A stretch of DNA of 64,000 nucleotides from Ctenosaura bakeri (Eukaryota; Chordata; Lepidosauria; Squamata; Iguanidae), in contig CAOLHI010001814.1 in NCBI GenBank assembly GCA_948474755.1, positions 62,001-126,000 on the forward strand, given 5' to 3'. This document shows positions 56,691-64,000 of the stretch, in pieces. Positions within the stretch are counted from its first letter, which is position 1. Each line of letters opens with the position of its first letter. The position numbers and the translations under genes are program-made. Below the pieces are notes generated by a model. The model was not told the origin of the DNA. It ran no database searches and was given only the letters and a program-made list of their open reading frames with translations.

Positions 56691-56939
56691 TCAAAAGCAG
56701 CATATCTCAGTATATCAGTTACTGGTGAATAGGAGATAGTGTGTGGTGTTATGCTCAGGTCCTGCTTGTGAGCTTGCATAGTCAAATGGTTATTTGACCA
56801 CTATATGATCACAATGCTGGAACATAAGACAGCATGAAAGGCTTGACCCAGCATGGCTTTCCTTTTAGTCTTATGTTGCAAGATTTGCAGCAAGTATAAG
56901 CACACAGTTTGAGGTTCAGAGAAGAAGATGACCGTGAAG

Positions 56940-58070
56940 CAGACAATTATGTTGGCCGCACTTTGTAACATGTTAATAAATTTGTGGTCCCTTGGTGGAC
57001 GTGATTTGAAAGGCTTTGTGTGTTTATTTTGGGATGCAGAGGATACTCAATTTAATTATTTACTCATTATTTTAGTTTTACTTATCAATTTATTATTTAC
57101 CAATTATTTTAGTTTTGTGTACGCAAAGAGAAAGCAATATTCTTCCTGAGTTTCCAATAAAAAAAGACGTTTGCTATTATCCAGTTTCTCCTGCCACTGA
57201 AGATTCCATTTAACTTTTAAAACTTATTCATTTGGAAATCCTAGCTTGATTTAGAAGTCGTCACTAATATTATACAATGTACATAAACTAATAAAAATAT
57301 AGATGCAGAAACATTTTCCTTTGTGTGTCAGTTTATCTTCTTAATGCAATTTTTCCCCACTGGTTTCATCCTAGTTTTAATTCACAGATGGTATATCTAT
57401 TGCTGTATTTTGCAAATGACCCTTGTGATTTCTGCTGAGATATTGTCAATAAGCCTTGTTCTTCAATTTGTTCTTGTTGTTGTGTGCCTTCAAGTCATTT
57501 CTGACTCATAGTGACCCTGAGGCAAACCTATTACAGGGTTTTCTTGACAAAATTTTTTCTCAGAGCTGCTTTGTCTTTTCAGTCCTCTGAGGCTGACAGG
57601 GTATAACCTGCCCAGTGGGTCCCCATAGCTGAGCAGAGATTCAAACCCTTGTCTGCAGCTTCATAGTCTAACACCATGCTGGATCTTCTGTAGTGCTGCA
57701 GGGAAATTACAACTTTGGTTGCTTGGTATCTGCTCTGCAATTATCAAAATAACTGTTGTTAATTCTACTTCTTCTTAAGCCCCGGAGGAGTCCCAGTGAA
57801 CATAGGAAAACAATAAGTTGAGACTGACAGTTGCAATCTGTATTGGTGAAGGTATTCACAAATAGAAATTAATGCAGATATTGCCCCCATCTTCTCTGAT
57901 CCTTTTCATTGACCATTTTTAGTTTCAAATCACCTAAGCAAGTTGAAGGAGTTCCCTTATTGTTTACATGCCAAGTCACCATTGATTTCAATTGGTCTTT
58001 TTTAACATGGCCTAATAAAAAGATTGAGACTGAAAACTTCAGTTAGAATTGTGGTGTGACCTGAGTTGAA
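56940..58070 (+). repeat. Inverted duplication, right arm, with orphan V2R 5' block
   Basis: Reverse-complement partner of 24053-25150, sharing unique text and a SINE at the same site. The V2R 5' block here (57385-57840) points rightward, but no V2R exon 1 follows to about 60 kb. Confidence 0.8.
57470..57690 (-). mobile_element. tRNA-derived SINE, duplicate of the 24419 insertion
   Basis: Reverse complement of the SINE at 24419-24652 in the same flanking context (GCACTACAGAAGATCCAGCA compared with GCACTGCAAAAGAACCAGCA). Confidence 0.8.
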
Positions 58071-58488
58071 CATATCTAAATCCCAGAGGAACTCACACCC
58101 TTAAGAGTGAGTTTAATAGAAAACCAACCTAGCAGAATGTTCTGTGTTGACATTCTCTATAATTATAACTTAGAACTTTTGAGCAAATTTCTTTAGTTGT
58201 GTGTGGGAATGTTTGCATGCAAAATGAGTAAGTGAGATGGACAATGGCAAGCTATTGAATTTTAATCCAGATAAAACACTAGTTCTGTAGAAATCTACTG
58301 GGACTGGGGTGCTAGTCTGGTGTAGGGTAGGTTTACACAGCCCCTGAATGCCAAACTGGATTAATTACAGCCTCTTCAGTATCTATTGAAGTGCAGACAG
58401 CATCAGTTTAATAAAAGTACCTTTTTCAATAGAAGTACATTTTTTAATTTCTTTTATTGGCCAGACACCATCTGCATCCTGTGACATG

Positions 58489-58918
58489 GGCCCTTTTTGC
58501 ACGCAGTTTCTGTTGCGAGAGGGCCCCTTGAGCATCGCATGAATGGGGGCGTCGGTCCGTACGATGCATTCCCATTCACGCAATGCTCAAGAGGCTAAAG
58601 TGGGCCGTGCATGCATTTTTTAATTTTCGGCTGGGAGCTGAAAATACTGCGTGGTTGCGCAATGCTCCTGGGGCCCTCGTGCACTTACCTGCCGTGCAGT
58701 GCGTCGGACGAGCTGGGCCGGTCACACTTCCTCCCCCAGCACAGCCTACAGCTCCCAGACTGTGCTGCGGAAGGAAGGGCGGGGCACTAGCACGACGGTT
58801 GTGCGACCAGAAAGCAAGCTGCGGAACGAAGGAGAAAGGAAGCGGCAGCATTCCTGCTGAGGCTTTTCACGCGAAACGCTCCCCCAGCTGCACAAACGGG
58901 TAACGTGCGAAAAGGGCC
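58489..58918. mobile_element. GC-rich TIR element, family 2 (copy 5)
   Basis: 430 bp, GGCCCTTTTTGCACGCAG to CGTGCGAAAAGGGCC. Close to the 25157 copy, including the inner GAAAATACTGCG and CTACAGCTCCCAGACTG. Confidence 0.85.
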
Positions 58919-58919
58919 A

Positions 58920-60020
58920 TAGTATACCCTGATGTATTTATTCATGCTCTGGTGTTATGTTTCAGGATTCTTTGGCTATTGCAAAATGCAGCTTTTCAGG
59001 TGCTTTTCAGGGTCAATGGAGCACCAGTTATGTACCAACTGCAACGGTTGACTGCATTTCTGTGCACTATGCTACAGGACAGGATATTTGCATGTTAAAT
59101 TTCTGTTAAATCCACTTAATCCTAATCCTAATTCTAACTCTGCTAACCTTACTTGCTAAACATCAATATATTTTCGTAAATGACATTTCTAAAATATTGA
59201 ATATGTTGGAGCTATTGAGGGGATCCTCAGGGTTAGACTTTAATAAAGGAAAGTCTAGGCATTTGTATAGAGATAGAGAAAGCTATTTCAAAGAGTTCGG
59301 TCAAGCTGCAATTATTTGTATTAAAAAAACAGTTACACATTGGGGAAAACATACTAGCCTGACTCCTTTGCTTTTGGCATATAACTACAGCTATCTTTAA
59401 AAGATGAGAGGAAAATGGGTATCAAAAGTATAATACATAAGGTGATTCACCTAATTTCATAGCCTAAATCTACAATCTAAATCTACCTTGGGTAACATGG
59501 AAAGCTAGTGCAGTAACAACAAAACAGCATTGTGTAGTAGTTTGAGTATTGGACCATGATGCTGGAGACCAGATTTGACTTCCCTGCTCAGCCATGGACA
59601 CCCATTGGGGGAATTTTGGGCAAGTCATACACTCTCAGCCTCAGAGGAAGATTAAGGCGATGCTATCACTTTTTCTGGCAAGTTTTGGCACATAATAACC
59701 ATGCAGTCAAAATGCTGTCTTATTTCTATGGTTTATAATTTCATGATAAAGTAATCTCATATTGAGATGGACAAATTGACAATGCTCATATTAGATTATA
59801 AATCTAACCATCATTTTAGACAGGATTGGAGAATTTTAATTCCTGTTCTGGGAATCTAGGTGGGGGAAACTATGGATCGCAAGTTTTGATAATTAAGACC
59901 TGATTTGCATTTATAAGATTCTATGCATTTTTCAAGGGCTTTTTAATGTAGAATGCGTTGCAGCATTCCGAATGAGATGAAATTAAGGCCAGATCAGTCA
60001 GGCACACATAAGACAGACAC
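58920..60020. other. Intergenic, SINE only
   Basis: No host exon. 59197-59400 has a weak LINE-like frame (GLDFNKGKSR) that I cannot place. A SINE is at 59525-59705. Confidence 0.4.
59525..59705 (+). mobile_element. tRNA-derived SINE (3' truncated)
   Basis: GCTGGAGACCAGATTTGAC, CTCAGCCATGGACACCCATT and TCATACACTCTCAGCCTCAG; lacks the (CAA)n tail. Confidence 0.7.
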
Positions 60021-60193
60021 AATATTCAATATTCAAAATCCTGTGGAGTTCTGGAGTTTGTAGTTTACTGAGGACAAAAGCGCTTTTTGGCTGAGACTTC
60101 TAAATGCCCCTCCTTAAATGACAAACCCCAGGATTCCATAGGATGTTGAAAGTGGAATAATGGGCACTTTAACTGTGTTGTACCAAAATGGCC
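60021..60193. mobile_element. Palindromic MITE, family 1 (copy 7)
   Basis: Arms TCCTGTGGAGTTCTGGAGTT and CCCCAGGATTCCATAGGATG; left terminus eroded, right end TACCAAAATGGCC. Confidence 0.75.
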
Positions 60194-60835
60194 TAAATTG
60201 GCCTCAGGCAATTAGGCCAGGATTCACAACTGCTGAGGATTGGGGTTGGGAAATGGTCTTCCAGGAGACCTTCAAGGGCTACATCCCCATTGTAGCACCA
60301 TGACAAAAATTTAATTCCTCTCCCCTACATTTTTGCTCCAAAACTCTCTTTAGTGAGGATGGCAATTCTGCCATCCTCCCTAGCTAGGGTGCTTTAGACT
60401 CAGTGTAGTATTTTTTTGGACCACAAGAAGTGTCTCAGAAGTCAACTTCCAATTTACTTCCTGTTAGAAAAAAGGTTTCATATGAACCTACACTGTCCCA
60501 GCCTCCCGAAAAGCAAAACTTACCACCATAAGCTGTAGATGGGGGTAGAACATTTGGTTTTTTGGGGTTTTTTTAAATTTCAAACATGGATTTGGGGACC
60601 TTGGGGGCCACAAAAAAGCCTCTGCAGCTGCATGAGGCCCGCAGGCAAGATTTTCCATACCCCTGAGTTAGACAATAGGGATTAGCATCAGTCCATCCTG
60701 CGATTTACCTCATGTCCTCATGGAAATGTTCCAATGTTAGGTTGTTTCTCTCTTCTGGCAGGTAGTGAAGGCCTCATAAAGTGGTGATGATGTGAACTTA
60801 GTGCTGTGAGAAGTAACAAAGGATTCCTATACCTA

Positions 60836-61032
60836 TGGGTTGTTCTGGGTTTTCTGAGTTTTGAGGCTGTGTTCTATTAGTATTTTCTCCTGATGTTTCA
60901 CCTGCATCTGTGGCTGGTATCTTCAGAGGATATACTCATGTGCTCTGAAGATGCCAGCCACAGATGCAGGCGAAACATCAGGAGAAAATACTAATAGAAC
61001 ACGACCTCAAAACCTGGAAAACCCACAACAGC
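60836..61032. repeat. Long inverted repeat (MITE-like hairpin)
   Basis: Two arms of about 85-90 bp. TATTAGTATTTTCTCCTGAT in the left arm is the complement of ATCAGGAGAAAATACTAATA in the right, and GCATCTGTGGCTGG faces CCAGCCACAGATGC. The central loop is about 20-25 bp. Probably a non-autonomous transposon. Confidence 0.85.
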
Positions 61033-61246
61033 TTATGGATTCTGGCCGTGAAAGCCTTCGACTTTACATCGATTCCTTTACCTCTTTTGCCTTCTTCAGG
61101 CAACTGCTAGTGTTTTCATAGCTTTCATTTGGGTCTTCAAGCTCTCTCATTTTGAAACATTTGGAAGCCAATCTGTGCCAAACACTTTTCAAAGACTTTC
61201 TTCCTGCAAAAGGAACATTGTTAAAATTACATATTGTTGTTGTTCT

Positions 61247-62074
61247 TGATATGACGGCTATGGGACCCAGGAAGGGGGCTCCCCGATATCACTTGATATC
61301 ATCTAATTTGGCCCTAGCTAGACCACGCTCAGCGGCCCCACTGCACGTGTTTGGGTTGGTTTCTGAAACAAGCACGTACTGGCTGCGGCTGACTAATCAT
61401 TCAAATTCCATTTCGCATTCAAGCCAGCATTTCCCAAGCCTCACATAGCTTCAGGGGACTCCCATACCCATACTCCACAATAGCGGCGCGGTTTCCTGCC
61501 AAACCATTCCTTTGGAGAAGGCCATTAGCTCACCGGCCACTCTTTTGTCTTTCAACGCTAATCCGATCAGGCTGACAGTGACCTCACCAGATCCTTTTGT
61601 CTAGCGCCAAAACTCTTTCATTCCCTACTTGGTTTGCCATAGCCAACAGGCATCTTTCACCCTATAAAAGTCCCCATTTTGGGACCTCGTTGGTTCCTCT
61701 TGAGCTGCCATCCAGACTTGCTGCCGGTTGGTTCAAGAGTTCCCCTCAGCAATCAGTGCTGAGCCCCGTCATTCATCGCTCCAGATTCTGCAGGACATGG
61801 CGATCAGGTGTTGTATCACATGTGGTTCCCCCAATTGTCTTTTCCTTATTCCTTGAGCTAGTTAGCATGCTTGTGTTTGATTTATCTTGCTCTTGTTAAT
61901 AAAGTTGTTATCATTGTAAACTGGCCTGCTCATTGGCCAGAAGCCGTAGACGTTGGGTTAAAAGATCTCGCTAAGTTACACTGCCTCTCGCATGTCAAAC
62001 CAGTGCTCTGAGTCTAATTTCCCCATCTTGGTATTTTTGATTGGCACTGGACACCCCCAGTTTTCAGGGTAACA
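61247..62074 (+). mobile_element. ERV-type solo LTR (828 bp, TSD TTCT)
   Basis: Begins TGATATGACGG and ends TTTTCAGGGTAACA, with TTCT at 61243-61246 and 62075-62078. A TATAAAAG box is near 61664 and AATAAAG near 61899. It shares CCCCATCTTG and the GGGTAACA end with the LTRs at 20628 and 54946, so it is a related family. No viral genes. Confidence 0.9.
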
Positions 62075-62192
62075 TTCTTGTTTTCTTCCCCTTCAAAAAA
62101 ACAATCAATGAGGAATTACATCCTTGGTACCTACAATGTGAAATTCTCTTCCCTAGAAGTTTGAAAGGTACCAAATATTCTTGCCTTTAGAA

Positions 62193-62530
62193 TAGAGCTT
62201 TCCAAACTTCTCATGTTGGTGATGCCCTTTTTTGGACATGCATCATTTCACGACACAGTAATTCAGTTTTACTAGTAAACCAGAGGTTAAACTAACCCCT
62301 TGTAAGAAATACAGACACATACATAAATTGTAATAACAAAATGTATGGGGACACAACATATCTCGTGAAAACTTTTCACATATTTTTGTTTTAAAAATAT
62401 TTATTTTATTTTTATTTTAAAAATATATGATTTATAAATAATAGCATACATTTCCAAGATTGTAGGTGACACACCTATACACTTCAGGCGACACACTAAC
62501 ATGTCATAGCACACCATTTGGAAAGCCCTG
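62193..62530. mobile_element. hAT MITE (338 bp, TSD CTTTAGAA)
   Basis: Ends TAGAGCTTTCCAAACTT and, reverse complemented on the right, CAGGGCTTTCCAAATGG. Flanked by CTTTAGAA at 62185-62192 and 62531-62538. AT-rich interior, no transposase. Confidence 0.88.
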
Positions 62531-62539
62531 CTTTAGAAG

Positions 62540-63415
62540 AATATTAAAAACATAGTTATTCATGCCCATCTCCATGAGCGTTGATGTCTAATGTTAACCT
62601 CTATTTCAATGATCCTACAAATAGCACATGGTATTTGTGTATTGTATACTTTGAACATTTTATGTATTATGGATATGTGCTGCTTTGAAATATTTGGTTC
62701 TAAGTGGTTTCTAAATTTATTTCTATTTACCAACAAATGAGGTTCAACTTTTGATGACTCTATCAATAGAGACCTCCATGAGTCTGGTCCTCAACAGCCC
62801 TGTTCAGGTCTTGCAAATGTAGAACCATGGGTTCCTTTATTGACTCAATTCATCTGTAGTATTGTCTTACTCTTTTCTAATTGCCTTCCACATCAATGAC
62901 CCTAATTGTCTTTTCCAATGAGTCATGACATGGGTCAATGTAGAATTGCTTTACTTTAGTGATTTTTGGTGTGTAACAACCATTCAAGCTCCATTTATTC
63001 TAGGAACAATTCATCTGTGTCTGTGGTATCAAAAGAATTCTCCTCCAGCCTTCCATTTCAAATGAGTTGACTTTCCTCCTGTCACCTTTGTTCATTGTTC
63101 AGTTTTCACAATCATAGAAATTGAAATACATGGGTAATGCATGGGTGATTCTGACTGTGGTGTTTGATAATATGACATTACATTTGACGGTCTTAATTAG
63201 GCCATTTCCACACTACACCCCCATTCTGGCATGGGGACGTGTTGAAGCAGGGCCACGACATGTGCTAGCACACAATATTGTTGTGGTCCCACTCCTGTCC
63301 ATTCACACTGTATTCAAGAAAAGTGTTACAGTATTTTTGTGTTGCAACTGTTCATGGGAGTCTTCAAATATAAATGATCTCTAAGTGGGAAGCAAGAATA
63401 AATGACAAAAAGCAA
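62540..63415. other. Intergenic, nothing identified
   Basis: No exon, RNA gene or element recognised in this stretch. Confidence 0.4.
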
Positions 63416-63419
63416 CAAT

Positions 63420-64000
63420 GGCTGCACTTCAAACTGAGAGAAGATCTCGAGTGGAGTGCCACACAATCCTAAGGCCATTATTCTTCAACATTTTTATCAA
63501 TTATTTAGATGATAGGGTGGATGGAATTCTTATCAAGTTTGAAGATGACACAAAACTGGGAGGTGTGGTTGATATGTTGGAAGATAAGAACACAATAAAA
63601 TAGAACAATGGACAGAAATCAAATGAAAATTCAAAAGAGACAAATGCAAAACTCTACGTTTAGGCTATAAAAAACAAATATGCAGGAGTAGGATTGAAGG
63701 ATACATGGCTCAGCAGTACGACATGTGAAAGAGAGCTTGTGATTAATGTAGACCATAAGCTGAACATGAGAAACCAGTGTGGATTCTATAGCAAAGAACA
63801 TGAATGCTATTTTCACCTGCATTAATAGAAACATCATTTCCAAGTCCCAACCATATTTTCTGCTGGTTAGGCCACATCTGAAGTTCGGTTCTGGGACAAG
63901 CTGGAGCAGGTTCAGAGAAAGATAATAAGGATAATAAGAGGTATGGAGAATAAAACACATGAGAAAAGGTTGAAGGAGCTGGGCTTGTTCAGCTTGGTGA
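63420..64000 (+). mobile_element. CR1 LINE fragment, runs off right edge
   Basis: Plus-strand frame 63418-63603 gives ILRPLFFNIFINYLDDRVDG, then FEDDTKLGGVVD, where the RT YADD-type box is altered to FEDD. The C-terminal part follows in shifted frames (VQRKIIRIIRGMENKTHEK near 63910). Inactive. Confidence 0.85.

Noticed and set aside
59197..59400. 67-codon frame resembling an L1-like ORF2 segment
   Set aside because: The similarity is a few residues only and the surrounding sequence gives no support.

Overview
The window is vertebrate genomic DNA, almost certainly from a squamate reptile (lizard or snake). Coding sequence occurs only as short exons in long introns. The interspersed repeats are a squamate-like mix of CR1, L2 and BovB/RTE LINEs, tRNA-derived SINEs with a (CAA)n tail, hAT-type MITEs including a SPIN-like element, and ERV-type solo LTRs. 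There is no sign of bacterial, CRISPR or operon organisation.

The host genes form part of a vomeronasal type-2 receptor (V2R, class C GPCR) cluster. Four loci are visible. V2R-X (minus) has exon 1 (3863-4080) and exon 2 (505-796) and runs off the left edge. V2R-A (minus, 19893 to 8299) has all six exons, but carries a TGA in exon 4 and a 2-bp deletion in exon 5. V2R-B (minus, 36471 to 27583) has all six exons and a single in-frame TGA in exon 3. V2R-D (plus, 43931 to 54643) has six open exons with matching phases and predicts 876 residues; it is the only locus here that looks functional. B and D stand head to head across a 7.46-kb spacer. Exon lengths are almost invariant: 218 bp (251 in B), 292, 855 (858 in B), 228, 127, and a terminal 7TM exon of about 0.9 kb. 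The exons encode, in order, signal peptide and N terminus, the Venus-flytrap ligand-binding domain (exons 2-4), the nine-cysteine linker (exon 5 plus the start of exon 6), and the seven-helix domain. By family knowledge such receptors bind peptide or protein chemosignals in vomeronasal sensory neurons.

Around the genes, a conserved 5' flanking block lies upstream of exon 1 at X, A, D and (weakly) B. The same block also occurs twice without a recognisable gene, inside a 1.1-kb inverted duplication (about 24.05-25.15 kb and 56.94-58.07 kb) that brackets the B-D pair. A conserved intron-1 block is shared by X, A (twice) and D; in X it stays open in frame with exon 1 for 215 codons. A's intron 4 carries a tandem duplication that includes a decayed second exon 4.

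Several insertions can be resolved to the base. A solo LTR at 20628-21498 (TSD ACAT) sits inside an L2 whose reading frame is restored when the LTR is removed. A related LTR at 54946-56483 (TSD ACTG) has itself received a different solo LTR at 55757-56427 (TSD GTTTT). A third lies at 61247-62074 (TSD TTCT). hAT elements occur at 34722-35365 (SPIN-like, TSD CTTTAGAT) and 62193-62530 (TSD CTTTAGAA). Two recurrent TIR families, a palindromic one of about 190 bp and a GC-rich one of about 430 bp, are scattered through introns and intergenic DNA. No wholly new system is apparent. The most interesting material is the orphan V2R promoter blocks, the inverted duplication, the intron-1 reading frame in X, and the pattern of minimal disabling lesions. 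All identifications are by eye and memory; no searches were run.
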